A DNA stretch of 64,000 bases from Solibacillus sp. FSL H8-0538 (lineage in GTDB: Bacteria; Bacillota; Bacilli; Bacillales_A; Planococcaceae). The notes under the pieces were generated by a model that searched no databases, was not told the origin of the DNA, and saw only the letters and a list, made by a program, of their open reading frames with translations. The translations under genes and the position numbers were made by a program. Positions 36,248 through 46,980 of this stretch are shown piece after piece (position 1 is the first letter of the stretch; each line of letters begins with the position of its first letter). The stretch lies in assembly GCF_038003525.1 (NCBI RefSeq), contig NZ_JBBOPI010000001.1, positions 735,001 to 799,000 on the forward strand. Reading direction: 5' to 3'.

Positions 36248-37054
36248 TTATAAGTTTAAACGGTCGATTAAAATGCGGGCAATGCCGTCTTCGTTGTTGC
36301 TTAACGTAATTTCATTGGCAATGGTTTTTAATTCGTCAATCCCGTTACCCATCGCGACACCGACACCGGCATAATCAATCATCTCTAAATCATTATCTTC
36401 ATCACCAAATGCGATAATTCGCTCGCGTGGGATGTTCATTTCTTTTGCTATATGAGAAAGACCGACTGCTTTACTTAAGCCTTTACGTACGATTTCAATG
36501 ATTGGGAATGGTGCACCCCAACGACGATGTTCAATTAGCTCAGCATGTACTTCTTGCAAGTGCTGACGAATGATGGGCACATTCAATTCGGTTGCCTGAA
36601 TAAGGAGACTTGTTGGATCGTGAAGTAAATTTATTTTTAAGTCACCCATCAGTACGCGTGGGTTCCCCATATTGAAAAATTGCATCATAGCATCTGCTTC
36701 GCGGTGAATATATACATCATCGATTACTTCAGCGATTAAATTTTCATATTCATATTTATGGACAGATTCCAAGACATCATGGACAACACGCATATCAATC
36801 GGCGAGTGTATCTCACCCCATGCTTTATTTAATGGATGATGAGTAAACGCACCGTTAAAGTTTACAATAGGTGTAGTAAGGCCAAGCTCCGTATAATACT
36901 GCTGACTTGCACGAAATGGACGTCCAGTCGCAATCATCACTTGGTGGCCGGCTTCTTTTGCTTTTAGAAGCGTTTGTTTCGTTAAAGGAGAAATAGTCTG
37001 TGTATCTGTTAATAACGTGCCGTCTAAATCTAAGACGATTAAATGTTGTTTCAT
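36248..37054 (-). CDS. yitU: Cof-type HAD hydrolase (YitU-like)
   Basis: 268 residues. HAD motif I VLDLDGTLL (Asp nucleophile about residue 8), motif II ATGR, and motif IV AFGDEDNDLEMI. Such enzymes dephosphorylate flavin, sugar or pyridoxal phosphates; the substrate is not predictable. ATG 37054 is chosen because AAAGGAGC lies 7 bases upstream. yitV and yitW follow divergently, as the yitU-yitV-yitW neighbourhood of B. subtilis suggests. Confidence 0.82.
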   Translation of the reverse strand: MKQHLIVLDLDGTLLTDTQTISPLTKQTLLKAKEAGHQVMIATGRPFRASQQYYTELGLTTPIVNFNGAFTHHPLNKAWGEIHSPIDMRVVHDVLESVHKYEYENLIAEVIDDVYIHREADAMMQFFNMGNPRVLMGDLKINLLHDPTSLLIQATELNVPIIRQHLQEVHAELIEHRRWGAPFPIIEIVRKGLSKAVGLSHIAKEMNIPRERIIAFGDEDNDLEMIDYAGVGVAMGNGIDELKTIANEITLSNNEDGIARILIDRLNL

Positions 37055-37176
37055 GAGAAAAGCTCCTTTCATCAGTACAATTTTACCGTTAACTCGATTG
37101 TCACGTCAAAGTTTTGAAACAATAGGTATTTTTTGTTAATCTTATAAAGGAGACAAATTGTGAAGGAGTGAGCAAG

Positions 37177-37935
37177 GTGATTGTCATAAGGGAAGAGTGG
37201 AAAAGGATTCCGCTATTACATATTTATACTGAAGAGATGACCGAAAATACACCGGTTGTCATTTTTTTGCATGGTTTTATGAGTGCAAAAGAACATAATC
37301 TGCATTATGCCTATCAACTTGTGGAAAAAGGGGTGCGTGTCATATTACCAGATGCGTATTTGCACGGGGAACGGACGGAGCACTTATCAGAAATTCAAAT
37401 GAATTTGCATTTTTGGAAAATTGTCATGAAGTCTGTAACAGAAGTACATACTTTATATCAGGAGCTTAAATTAAAAAAATTATTAGCGGCTGAACAAATT
37501 GGTATTGCTGGCACATCAATGGGTGGCATCACCACTTCAGGGTGCTTGCGTTTATATAATTGGATCCAGGCAGCGGGTATTTGCATGGGGACAACAAGCT
37601 TCACAAAACTAGCACTGCATCAGTTAGAGGATTATACGACAAAAGGAATGAGTTTTCCGATGTCACTAGAGCAACAAGCCGCTATTTTTGAAATGCTACG
37701 TAGCCATGATCTTGAACAAGCACCTGAAGTATTTGCGCGTTGCCCGATTATTTTCTGGCACGGTCAGCAAGATCGAACAGTGCCATTTTCTATGAGTTAC
37801 CCTTTTTATGAGCAGTTGCAACAACAAGGTCAGGCAGAAAAGACACAATTTATTGTGGACGGTAAAGCGGGGCATGCTGTATCAAGACATGGCATGCTGG
37901 AAGTGACAAATTGGCTTGCGCAACATTTGGCTTAA
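37177..37935 (+). CDS. yitV: YitV-like alpha/beta hydrolase (esterase)
   Basis: 252 residues with the nucleophile elbow GTSMGG (Ser near residue 116), oxyanion region FLHGFMSAKEHN, a late Asp in GQQDRTVPF and His in GKAGHAVSR, giving a complete triad. Physiological substrate unknown. GTG 37177 is chosen because AAGGAG (37163-37168) lies 8 bases upstream; GTG 37168 overlaps that site. Confidence 0.82.
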   Translation: MIVIREEWKRIPLLHIYTEEMTENTPVVIFLHGFMSAKEHNLHYAYQLVEKGVRVILPDAYLHGERTEHLSEIQMNLHFWKIVMKSVTEVHTLYQELKLKKLLAAEQIGIAGTSMGGITTSGCLRLYNWIQAAGICMGTTSFTKLALHQLEDYTTKGMSFPMSLEQQAAIFEMLRSHDLEQAPEVFARCPIIFWHGQQDRTVPFSMSYPFYEQLQQQGQAEKTQFIVDGKAGHAVSRHGMLEVTNWLAQHLA

Positions 37936-37989
37936 ATCGTAAGTTCTGATATGATTACAGTTAACACCATCGTGAAAGGGGAAACGAAA

Positions 37990-38304
37990 ATGGCGATTGA
38001 TCAAGATATGAAAGATAGTATGTTTGGAGCATTAGAAAATGTAATTGACCCTGAGCTCGGCATTGATATTGTCAACTTAGGATTAGTATATGAGGTAGAT
38101 TTAAACGAAGAAGGCGTAGCAACCGTAAATATGACTTTAACGTCAATGGGTTGCCCACTAGGACCAGTAATTGTAGACCAAGTAAAAACAGCGCTTGGTG
38201 AATTACCAGAAGTAAAAGAAACAGAAGTAAATATCGTTTGGCAGCCAGCATGGTCAAAGGACAATATGTCGCGCTATGCGAAAATGGCTTTAGGCGTTCG
38301 CTAA
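37990..38304 (+). CDS. yitW: YitW-like DUF59/MIP18 family protein (iron-sulphur assembly)
   Basis: 104 residues with the signature DPELGIDIVNLGLVYEV and the conserved Cys in TSMGCPLGP. The family assists iron-sulphur cluster assembly or delivery (SufT-like). ATG 37990 follows GAAAGGGG; the open frame starts at 37951. Confidence 0.87.
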   Translation: MAIDQDMKDSMFGALENVIDPELGIDIVNLGLVYEVDLNEEGVATVNMTLTSMGCPLGPVIVDQVKTALGELPEVKETEVNIVWQPAWSKDNMSRYAKMALGVR

Positions 38305-38313
38305 TAAATGATG

Positions 38314-38345
38314 AAATCCCGTTGCGTTAGTGCAATGGGATTTTT
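38314..38345 (+). terminator. intrinsic terminator of yitVW
   Basis: AAATCCCGTTGC pairs with GCAATGGGATTT (one G-T pair) and is followed by T residues. Confidence 0.85.
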
Positions 38346-38422
38346 GTATGTTTAATCTACTTGTTAATTTATTGGATACAAGCAGGGGATTGGTCGGTTT
38401 AACGTTGTGACTTTAAAGTACT

Positions 38423-38478
38423 GAGCCTAAGAGCGTCACATCCTGCGATAACGACTAACTGACCCTCGTCGTGCGAGC
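38423..38478 (+). repeat. 63-bp module, degenerate third copy outside a palindrome
   Basis: GAGCCTAAGAGCGTCACATC... to ...GTCGTGCGAGCC aligns without gaps over about 55 bases to the module at 23887-23949 with roughly a quarter of positions changed. It is not inside a recognisable palindromic repeat. Confidence 0.5.
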
Positions 38479-38479
38479 C

Positions 38480-39184
38480 CTAATCAATTCGACAAATCGA
38501 AAGCGGGCAGTTCTCGCAGTCAATTTCGTCCTTTAAAAATTGTAAATCGAGGATCGTTATATAGCCTTTTCCAATGGTAATAACGCCATGCTTTTTTAAA
38601 TCATTAAGCATACGGTTAATCATTTCTCTGCTGGTCGCACAGAGATTGGCCATTTCGGTATTCGTTAATGCATAATTAATGTAAATTTCATTTTCTGAAC
38701 GAAATTCCCCGTACGTATTTGCTAAACGAATTAGCGTCGAAAATAGCGCGCCTTTTTTGCCATGAAGCACTAAATCGCGCAGGCGGCTTTGGTTTTTCAT
38801 ATTTTCTGTTTGAATCCATTTCAAATAGTCCATCATTAAAGAAGGATGCTCTGTTAACAGAAGCTCCAATGCGTCGTTATGTACAACAAGTAGCTCGGAT
38901 GCTTCAAGTGCCTTTGCAGTTGTGGCATGATAATTCAATTTGCAAAACAATAAACTTTCTCCAATTAAGCCTTCGTTACTACAAATACGGATCGTTAATT
39001 CCTTGCCGCTCTCTGTTTCTTTACTTATTTGAATCGTACCACTTTGAATAAGAAAAATACTTTCTGCACGCTCGCCTTCTTGGAAAATGTGACTTCCTTT
39101 TTCCGCTTTAGTGTGAACGCCATGCTCCTGGAAAAGTTGAGTAATTTTCAACGGTAAAGAGTTTAATGTAACGATAAAGATCAC
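38480..39184 (-). CDS. fnr: Crp/Fnr-family regulator, B. subtilis Fnr type
   Basis: 234 residues: cyclic-nucleotide-like beta barrel (about 25-110), dimer helix, and winged helix with recognition segment CATSREMINRMLNDLKKHG. The tail holds Cys223, Cys226 and Cys231 (CENCPLSIC), and Asp137 lies in the dimer helix. This is the spacing of the [4Fe-4S] ligands known for B. subtilis Fnr (three Cys plus Asp), so it probably senses oxygen and switches anaerobic genes. The start codon is uncertain (GTG 39184 has a poorly spaced ribosome site). Confidence 0.82.
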   Translation of the reverse strand: MIFIVTLNSLPLKITQLFQEHGVHTKAEKGSHIFQEGERAESIFLIQSGTIQISKETESGKELTIRICSNEGLIGESLLFCKLNYHATTAKALEASELLVVHNDALELLLTEHPSLMMDYLKWIQTENMKNQSRLRDLVLHGKKGALFSTLIRLANTYGEFRSENEIYINYALTNTEMANLCATSREMINRMLNDLKKHGVITIGKGYITILDLQFLKDEIDCENCPLSICRID

Positions 39185-39293
39185 GTCCTTTACAAAAAAT
39201 GGAGTAAGTTTGTGAAATAATTACTTCTTCATTTATACAAACATGATAACACATTTTCCACGGGATGAACGGTAAAAATAAGGAAGTGAATTT

Positions 39294-39345
39294 TTGCATT
39301 TTCGTGTAAGTCCTCCTATAATTTAATTAGTCAATAAAGGTCAAA
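39294..39345 (+). promoter_or_regulatory. SigA promoter with CtsR-type operator before clpB
   Basis: TTGCAT (39294-39299), 17-base spacer, TATAAT (39317-39322). Overlapping the expected start is AGTCAATAAAGGTCAAA (39329-39345), two direct heptads separated by 3 bases, one mismatch from the CtsR consensus (A/G)GTCAAA-NAN-(A/G)GTCAAA. This predicts heat-shock control of clpB. Confidence 0.75.
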
Positions 39346-39365
39346 CTTTAAAGGGGAGTGATTTT

Positions 39366-41498
39366 ATGCAATTTCAAAAGCAGCAAGATGACCGTACACC
39401 ATTAGAACAGTTTGGACGGAATTTAATAGAAGAAGTAAAAATTGGGAAAATGGATCCAGTAATTGGCCGTGACGAGGAAATTCGCAATGTTATACGTATT
39501 TTATCGCGTAAGACGAAAAACAATCCGGTGTTAATAGGGGAGCCAGGTGTAGGGAAAACCGCTATTGTCGAAGGGCTAGCACAGCGAATTGTACGCAAGG
39601 ATGTACCAGAAGGGCTAAAGGACTGTCTACTATACGAGCTTGATATGAGTTCATTAATTGCAGGTGCTAGCTACCGTGGTCAATTTGAAGAACGGTTAAA
39701 AGGTGTTTTGAAGCAAGTAAAGGAGTCAGAAGGCCGTATTATTTTATTTATCGATGAAATCCATACAATTGTGGGTGCAGGAAAAACGGATGGGGCGATG
39801 GATGCTGGCAATATGCTGAAGCCGATGCTTGCGCGTGGTGAGTTACATTGTATCGGAGCGACAACACTAGATGAGTACCGCATGTATATTGAAAAGGATC
39901 CTGCACTTGAACGGCGCTTCCAGCAAGTGCTTGTACGTGAGCCGTCAATCGAGGATACGGTATCAATTTTACGAGGCTTGAAGGAGCGCTTTGAGCTACA
40001 TCATGGGGTACGTATTCATGATCGTGCCATTATTGCCTCAGCCCAGCTATCAAATCGTTATATTACAGAACGTTTTTTACCAGATAAAGCGATTGATTTA
40101 ATTGATGAAGCCTGTGCAATGATTCGTACAGAAATTGACTCAATGCCGCAAGAGCTAGATATCGTAACACGCCGAATTATGCAGCTTGAAATTGAAGAGC
40201 AGGCACTGACGAAGGAAAAAGATGATGCGAGTAAGAAACGTCTTGATGCGTTGCGTGCAGAGTTAAGTTCATTAAAAGAGTCTTCGGAGGATATGCGCAA
40301 TCGTTGGCAAGTGGAGAAGGAACGCCTGCAAGATATTCAGAAAAAACGCGAGCAGTTGGATAAATTCCGCCGTGATTTAGAAGAAGCAGAAAATAAGTAT
40401 GATTTGAACCGTGCAGCAGAACTGCGTCATGGAAAAATTCCGATGCTCGAGCAGGAGTTAAATAAGTTAGAAGCGGATATTGTGGCGAGTGAAGATAGCC
40501 GGATTTTACGTGAGGAAGTTACAGCCGAAGAGATTGCCTCTATTGTTTCTCGTTGGACAGGTATTCCGGTAACGAAGCTTGTCGAAGGCGAACGAGAAAA
40601 GCTACTGCGATTGAAAGAAACGTTACATGAACGTGTCGTTGGGCAGGATAATGCGGTTACGCTTGTAACAGAGGCAGTATGGCGTGCACGTGCAGGTATT
40701 AAAGACCCGCATAAACCAATTGGAAGCTTCTTATTTCTTGGACCAACTGGGGTCGGTAAAACGGAGCTCGCGAAGGCGCTCGCAGCACAGTTATTTGATT
40801 CAGAGGATCATTTTATTCGCATTGACATGAGTGAGTATATGGAAAAGCATAGTGTGTCACGTTTAGTTGGGGCACCTCCTGGCTATATCGGCTATGAAGA
40901 GGGTGGCCAATTAACAGAGGCTGTGCGACGTAATCCATATTCAGTTGTACTGCTGGATGAAATTGAAAAGGCACATCCAGACGTAGCGAATATTTTATTA
41001 CAGGTGCTCGATGATGGCCGAATTACAGATAGCCAAGGACGAATTGTCAATTTTACAAATACGGTTATTATTATGACGTCGAATATTGGCTCCCAATATT
41101 TACTGCAAGCAAATGGAACGGATTATACAACAGAGGATTTAGTAATGGCGGCACTGCACCAGCATTTTAAGCCAGAGCTTTTAAACCGTATGGATGATAT
41201 TATTATGTTCCACTCATTGTCTGCAGAACATTTCCATGCCATTGCCTGGAAATACGTACAGCAGCTACAAAAACGTGTCGGGCAGCAAGAAATTGAATTG
41301 CAAGTAGAGGGTGCAGTTATTGACTGGGTAGTCGAACACGGGGTGGATTCACAATTCGGTGCACGTCCATTAAAACGCTTTGTGCAACGTCATCTCGAGA
41401 CGGTTGTTGCGCGTGAATTACTGCGCGGAGAGGTTGTTGCTGGAGATGTACTTGTCATGACGCTGGAAAATAAAGAAATAAAGCTAGAGAAAAGATAA
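39366..41498 (+). CDS. clpB: ClpB-type disaggregase lacking the N-terminal domain
   Basis: 710 residues. It starts directly before the first AAA+ module ([10 protein letters not shown], Walker A GEPGVGKT, about 60). It has the pore loop [13 protein letters not shown], a ClpB-like coiled-coil middle domain (about 265-380), and a second AAA+ module ([28 protein letters not shown]). The roughly 150-residue Clp N-domain is absent. No IGF/LGF ClpP-binding loop is seen, so it is a disaggregase and not a protease partner. GGGGAG precedes ATG 39366, and the promoter ends about 20 bases earlier, so no upstream exon is missing. Confidence 0.88.
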   Translation: MQFQKQQDDRTPLEQFGRNLIEEVKIGKMDPVIGRDEEIRNVIRILSRKTKNNPVLIGEPGVGKTAIVEGLAQRIVRKDVPEGLKDCLLYELDMSSLIAGASYRGQFEERLKGVLKQVKESEGRIILFIDEIHTIVGAGKTDGAMDAGNMLKPMLARGELHCIGATTLDEYRMYIEKDPALERRFQQVLVREPSIEDTVSILRGLKERFELHHGVRIHDRAIIASAQLSNRYITERFLPDKAIDLIDEACAMIRTEIDSMPQELDIVTRRIMQLEIEEQALTKEKDDASKKRLDALRAELSSLKESSEDMRNRWQVEKERLQDIQKKREQLDKFRRDLEEAENKYDLNRAAELRHGKIPMLEQELNKLEADIVASEDSRILREEVTAEEIASIVSRWTGIPVTKLVEGEREKLLRLKETLHERVVGQDNAVTLVTEAVWRARAGIKDPHKPIGSFLFLGPTGVGKTELAKALAAQLFDSEDHFIRIDMSEYMEKHSVSRLVGAPPGYIGYEEGGQLTEAVRRNPYSVVLLDEIEKAHPDVANILLQVLDDGRITDSQGRIVNFTNTVIIMTSNIGSQYLLQANGTDYTTEDLVMAALHQHFKPELLNRMDDIIMFHSLSAEHFHAIAWKYVQQLQKRVGQQEIELQVEGAVIDWVVEHGVDSQFGARPLKRFVQRHLETVVARELLRGEVVAGDVLVMTLENKEIKLEKR

Positions 41499-41536
41499 AA
41501 AAAGCACCTTGCGAAATAAATCGCAAGGCGCTTTTT
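41497..41536 (+). terminator. intrinsic terminator of clpB
   Basis: AAAAAGCACCTTGCGA pairs with TCGCAAGGCGCTTTTT (one mismatch), ending in T5. Confidence 0.9.
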
Positions 41537-41621
41537 AGTGGTTTAGAAAGTATAATCTTCTTAACCAGATAATAAAGGACATCAGCTTGCCCTATTTTTG
41601 GGGCTAGATATGTCTCTCTAA
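41537..41621 (+). repeat. terminator-associated two-hairpin repeat, copy f
   Basis: Directly after the clpB T run: TTTAGAAAGTATAATCTTC, AATAAAGGACATCAGCTTGC, then GGGGCTAGATATGTC and CTCTCTAA. Hairpin 2 is partly decayed. Confidence 0.6.
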
Positions 41622-41622
41622 A

Positions 41623-41814
41623 TTAGTGATGCTCCGCTTCAGCAACTGGCTCGTTTGGAATAATCGCAGCTACGATTAATACTAATACGGCGAATACTAC
41701 TGAAATGATAACACCTGTCATGAATTCGAACGGTACACCTAATACTGAACTTACTACGTAGTTTAACATAGAAATTAGTAGGAATGACCATAAAAATGTC
41801 ACAATATATTGCAT
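41623..41814 (-). CDS. yjzD: YjzD-like DUF2929 small membrane protein
   Basis: 63 residues, two membrane spans (about 3-25 and 33-55). The pattern TFLWSFLLISMLNYVVSSVLG and FMTGVIISVVFA is that of YjzD/DUF2929, which in B. subtilis also lies upstream of fabH. Function unknown. ATG 41814 is used because AGAGGTG lies just upstream; the frame opens at a GTG at 41823. Confidence 0.75.
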   Translation of the reverse strand: MQYIVTFLWSFLLISMLNYVVSSVLGVPFEFMTGVIISVVFAVLVLIVAAIIPNEPVAEAEHH

Positions 41815-41943
41815 CAATTTCACCTCTATTGAACTTTATTGAGTCTTTTCATATAACTACATCTTCAATATCATACCATACGACAACTAAAAAGAAAAAC
41901 AATCTTTATAAACATTTCATGAAGTTATCTAAAAATTAAGCAG

Positions 41944-41989
41944 TTGTGTTCACGAAAATTATGAGCTATAATTATGACCAAGTACTAAT
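41944..41989 (+). promoter_or_regulatory. fabH promoter with FapR-type operator
   Basis: TTGTGT (41944-41949), 17-base spacer, TATAAT (41967-41972). ATTATGACCAAGTACTAAT (41971-41989) is an imperfect palindrome close to the FapR consensus (TTAGTACC...GGTACTAA type) and overlaps the -10 and start. This predicts repression relieved by malonyl-CoA. Confidence 0.7.
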
Positions 41990-42020
41990 GTTTAGTCTTA
42001 AACGCAAAGGAGGACGTTTT

Positions 42021-42959
42021 ATGAATGCGGGGATTATCGGGATTGGAAAATACGTACCTAAAAAGGTCTTAACAAATGTTGATTTAGAGAAAGTATTAGA
42101 TACATCAGATGAATGGATTCGTACACGCACAGGCATTGAGGCACGTCACATTGCAGCAGAAGACGAAGAAACATCTGATTTAGCATATGAAGCAGCGAAA
42201 AATGCATTAGAACATGCTGGCATGACTGCAGATCAAATTGGGTTAATTATAGTTGCAACGGTTACACAGGATCAAAATTTCCCTAGTGTTGCTTGTCAGA
42301 TTCAAGAGCGTCTTGGCGCAAAGCAGGCAGGTGCAATGGATATTTCGGCTGCCTGCTCAGGTTTTATTTATGCAACAGTTGTCGCGAAGCAATTTGTTGA
42401 AAGTAATAGCTATGAACATGTATTAATCGTAGGTGTTGAAAAACTGTCTAAGGTTGTTGATTGGGAAGACCGGAATACAGCTATTTTGTTCGGGGATGGG
42501 GCAAGTGCAGCAGTCATTAGTAAAGTATCTGAAGGGCGCGGGATTTTATCGTTTGAGCTCGGTGCAGATGGGACTGGTGGCAAGCATTTATTGATCGATC
42601 AGCAAAATAATATTCAAATGAACGGAAGAGAAGTATTTAAATTTGCTGTTCGTCAAATGGGCGAGTCAGCAATAAATGTATTAGAAAAAGCGGGCTTAAC
42701 GAAGGAAGATGTTGATTTCCTTGTGCCGCACCAGGCAAATATTCGTATAATGGAAGCCGCTCGTGAACGATTAGGCTTACCGGAAGATAAGATGTCAAAG
42801 ACCATTCATAAATATGGAAATACATCGGCGGCGTCGATTGGAATTTCATTGGTAGACGATTTACAGGCAGGGTATATTAAGGATGATGATGTCGTTGTAC
42901 TCATTGGGTTTGGTGGAGGACTCACTTGGGGTGCTATTGCATTAAAATGGGGAAAATAA
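42021..42959 (+). CDS. fabH: 3-oxoacyl-ACP synthase III
   Basis: 312 residues. FabH starts fatty-acid synthesis by condensing an acyl-CoA primer with malonyl-ACP. The catalytic Cys is in [12 protein letters not shown] (about 112), His in VPHQANIRI and Asn in [12 protein letters not shown] 42021 follows AAAGGAGGACG; the frame also opens at 41946, inside the promoter, which rules that start out. fabF follows 32 bases later. Confidence 0.95.
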   Translation: MNAGIIGIGKYVPKKVLTNVDLEKVLDTSDEWIRTRTGIEARHIAAEDEETSDLAYEAAKNALEHAGMTADQIGLIIVATVTQDQNFPSVACQIQERLGAKQAGAMDISAACSGFIYATVVAKQFVESNSYEHVLIVGVEKLSKVVDWEDRNTAILFGDGASAAVISKVSEGRGILSFELGADGTGGKHLLIDQQNNIQMNGREVFKFAVRQMGESAINVLEKAGLTKEDVDFLVPHQANIRIMEAARERLGLPEDKMSKTIHKYGNTSAASIGISLVDDLQAGYIKDDDVVVLIGFGGGLTWGAIALKWGK

Positions 42960-42991
42960 TTGCATAACTAATTATTGAGAGGGGTTTATTT

Positions 42992-44230
42992 ATGTCAAAG
43001 AGACGAGTTGTTGTTACAGGAATCGGAGCTGTTACACCAGTAGGTATTACAGCTGAAGAAACGTGGGAAAATGTAAAGGCTGGGAAATCGGGAGTCGGTC
43101 CACTAACACGTGTAGATGCGAGCAAGTTTCCGGTTAGCGTTGCAGCGGAAGTAAAAGACTTTAATATTGAAGATTATATAGAGCGTAAAGAGGCGCGTAA
43201 AATGGACCGCTTTACCCATTATGCGCTTGCTGCATCAATGATGGCGGCAAAGGACGCGAATTTAACAATTACAGAAGAAATGGCGCCGCGTGTAGGCGTT
43301 TGGATTGGTTCTGGTATTGGTGGGATGGAAACACATGAACAACAGTTTTTAACATTCCAAGAGCGCGGTGTACGTCGTGTTAGCCCGTTTTTCGTACCAA
43401 TGATGATACCAGACATGGCTTCTGGGCAAGTATCGATTTATTTAGGAGCAAAGGGGATTAACTCTTGTTCGGTAACGGCTTGTGCATCTGGCACGAACTC
43501 AATTGGCGATGCCTTTAAAGTAATTGAGCGCGGTGATGCAGATGTTATGATTACAGGAGGCGCAGAGGCACCGATTGTGACGATGGCGGTAGCCGGCTTT
43601 TGTGCCAATACAGCTTTATCAACAAATCCAGATGCTGCAACAGCGTCTCGTCCATTTGATAAAAATCGTGACGGCTTTGTCATTGCAGAAGGCGCGGGTA
43701 TTTTAATACTTGAGGAGCTGGAGCATGCAAAGGCGCGCGGTGCAAAAATTTATGGCGAAGTAGTAGGCTACGGTGCAACGGGTGATGCGCATCATATTAC
43801 AGCACCAGCACCGAACGGAGAAGGCGCATCTCGTGCGATGGCACAGGCACTAAAAGATGCAGGTGTAGAACCTAGTGAAGTTGGCTATATTAATGCGCAC
43901 GGTACAAGTACGCCGTATAATGATTTATTTGAAACGCAAGCGGTGAAAACAGTATTTGGTGAACATGCATATAAGCTAGCGATGAGCTCAACAAAGTCAG
44001 TAACGGGGCATTTACTCGGTGCGGCAGGTGGGATTGAAGCCATCTTTACTGTACTAGCTTTAAAAGAAGGGATCCTCCCTCCAACAATGAATTTACAAGA
44101 GCCAGATCCGGAATGTGATTTAGACTATGTGCCAAACGAGGCACGTAAAGCGGATATTGACTATGCGCTTAGCAATTCATTAGGATTCGGTGGGCATAAC
44201 GCTTGTTTACTATTTAAAAAATATAAATAA
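42992..44230 (+). CDS. fabF: 3-oxoacyl-ACP synthase II
   Basis: 412 residues. FabF elongates acyl-ACP chains. The catalytic Cys lies in [14 protein letters not shown], with His in [12 protein letters not shown] and [11 protein letters not shown]. Same operon as fabH; ribosome site GAGAGGGG. Confidence 0.96.
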   Translation: MSKRRVVVTGIGAVTPVGITAEETWENVKAGKSGVGPLTRVDASKFPVSVAAEVKDFNIEDYIERKEARKMDRFTHYALAASMMAAKDANLTITEEMAPRVGVWIGSGIGGMETHEQQFLTFQERGVRRVSPFFVPMMIPDMASGQVSIYLGAKGINSCSVTACASGTNSIGDAFKVIERGDADVMITGGAEAPIVTMAVAGFCANTALSTNPDAATASRPFDKNRDGFVIAEGAGILILEELEHAKARGAKIYGEVVGYGATGDAHHITAPAPNGEGASRAMAQALKDAGVEPSEVGYINAHGTSTPYNDLFETQAVKTVFGEHAYKLAMSSTKSVTGHLLGAAGGIEAIFTVLALKEGILPPTMNLQEPDPECDLDYVPNEARKADIDYALSNSLGFGGHNACLLFKKYK

Positions 44231-44267
44231 AAAATACCTGTAGCAACTTTGCTACAGGTATTTTTTT
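44231..44267. terminator. bidirectional terminator after fabF
   Basis: AAATACCTGTAGCAA and its complement around a 3-base loop, with A and T runs on both sides. It ends fabHF and may also end the trpS transcript coming from the right. Confidence 0.9.
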
Positions 44268-44296
44268 GTGGACAACCGAATATTTGTAAGAAAAGG

Positions 44297-45745
<1,449 letters not shown>

Positions 45746-45754
45746 GTTAGTGAA

Positions 45755-45784
45755 ATTATATTATAAAATAAGTTCCTAATGCAA
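45755..45784 (-). promoter_or_regulatory. promoter of the trpS leader
   Basis: On the minus strand TTGCAT (45784-45779), 18-base spacer, TATAAT (45760-45755), just upstream of the T-box stem I. The stretch 45785-46035 beyond it is AT-rich and shows nothing I can name. Confidence 0.65.
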
Positions 45785-46038
45785 ATATTTTATCTAGGAA
45801 TAATCTATGTGTAGAATGGGTATATTATTTTTAGGGCAATTATTTAAATAGGAAATGATTAGGGAAAAGGGATTTTTCTCAATTATTTTTATTAAATGAG
45901 AATTAATAATTCGTGTTTTTAGAATTCGTAAATAGGTATTATATAGATGTATTTTATTGTATTTTAATTTACCTACAAAATATGAGTTTTTTCGAGATAA
46001 AATGTGAATAATTAATATTTCTCATCGAACTTTTTTTA

Positions 46039-46078
46039 TTGACAATGTATATTCAAAAGGTAGTATTTCATGTATAAT
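46039..46078 (+). promoter_or_regulatory. probable promoter region of spx
   Basis: TTGACA (46039-46044) with TAGTAT 16 bases later (46061-46066), and a separate TATAAT at 46073-46078. Two overlapping promoters are plausible; spx of B. subtilis is known to have several. Confidence 0.5.
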
Positions 46079-46161
46079 GGAAACATGATTTTACATTAAA
46101 CTAATTCTAAACTAATGAATAATATGAATAGATTCCAAAATTGAGGAGAGGGAGTGAAACA

Positions 46162-46560
46162 ATGTTAGTAACTTTATTTACTTCACCAAGTTGTACGTCA
46201 TGCCGAAAAGCGAAAGCGTGGTTGGAAGAACATGATATTCCATACACAGAACGCAATATTTTTTCAGAGCCATTAAGTATTAGTGAGATTAAAGAAATTT
46301 TACGAATGACTGAGGATGGAACGGATGAAATTATTTCAACACGATCTAAGATTTTTCAAAAGTTGAATGTCGATGTTGAAAATCTACCATTACAGCGCTT
46401 ATATGAGTTGATCCAAGAATACCCAGGCTTATTACGACGACCGATTATTCTAGATGAAAAACGCTTGCAGGTTGGTTATAACGAAGACGAGATTCGCCGC
46501 TTTTTACCGCGCAAAGTACGTGCCTATCAACTACAAGAAGCACAACGTATGGTGAACTAA
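46162..46560 (+). CDS. spx: transcriptional regulator Spx
   Basis: 132 residues, ArsC/Spx family. The redox switch CTSC sits at residues 10-13 ([11 protein letters not shown]). Spx binds the RNA polymerase alpha C-terminal domain and turns on thiol-stress genes when the switch is oxidised. ATG 46162 follows GGAGAGGGAG. mecA is downstream and spxH, its proteolysis adaptor, lies at 51617, as in B. subtilis. Confidence 0.96.
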   Translation: MLVTLFTSPSCTSCRKAKAWLEEHDIPYTERNIFSEPLSISEIKEILRMTEDGTDEIISTRSKIFQKLNVDVENLPLQRLYELIQEYPGLLRRPIILDEKRLQVGYNEDEIRRFLPRKVRAYQLQEAQRMVN

Positions 46561-46574
46561 ATACATGCACAGTC

Positions 46575-46615
46575 AGATGTTACACAGCACGCCGCTCTTC
46601 GTAACATCTTTTTTC
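46575..46615 (+). terminator. intrinsic terminator of spx
   Basis: AGATGTTAC pairs with GTAACATCT and is followed by six T. Confidence 0.85.
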
Positions 46616-46698
46616 GTTATTAAGAAATAAGCATTTTCTTAATTACATAATAAAGGACAACATCTCGCCCTATATTTCGGCGGGATGTGTCTTTTTAG
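46616..46698 (+). repeat. terminator-associated two-hairpin repeat, copy g
   Basis: Directly after the spx T run: ATTAAGAAA/TTTTCTTAAT hairpin, ACATAATAAAGGAC linker, CATCTCGCCC with CGGCGGGATG, then TGTCTTTTTAG. The remaining gap to mecA (46699-46980) is AT-rich, with a TTGACA at 46794-46799 but no convincing -10. Confidence 0.65.
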
Positions 46699-46980
46699 TT
46701 GTACGGAGATTTTGTTCTTGATTTCACTGAAACTGTGCAATACAATTTCAATATTCAAATAATTTTTTTTGATTAGTCTTTTTCCTTTTCATTTTGACAC
46801 GGTACATCATACAATAGAGTAATAGAGATTCCGATGCAGAAAGAAAGACAAACTGCATAAGCGGTGTCATGTTCAGATGTTGGAACATCGTGTATGATTG
46901 AGCTTGTTAAGTGCAAGTCTAAAAGGCGATTCATACTGACATGTAGTTCAACGAATGACTGTGAAGGGAGTTGAAGTCTA

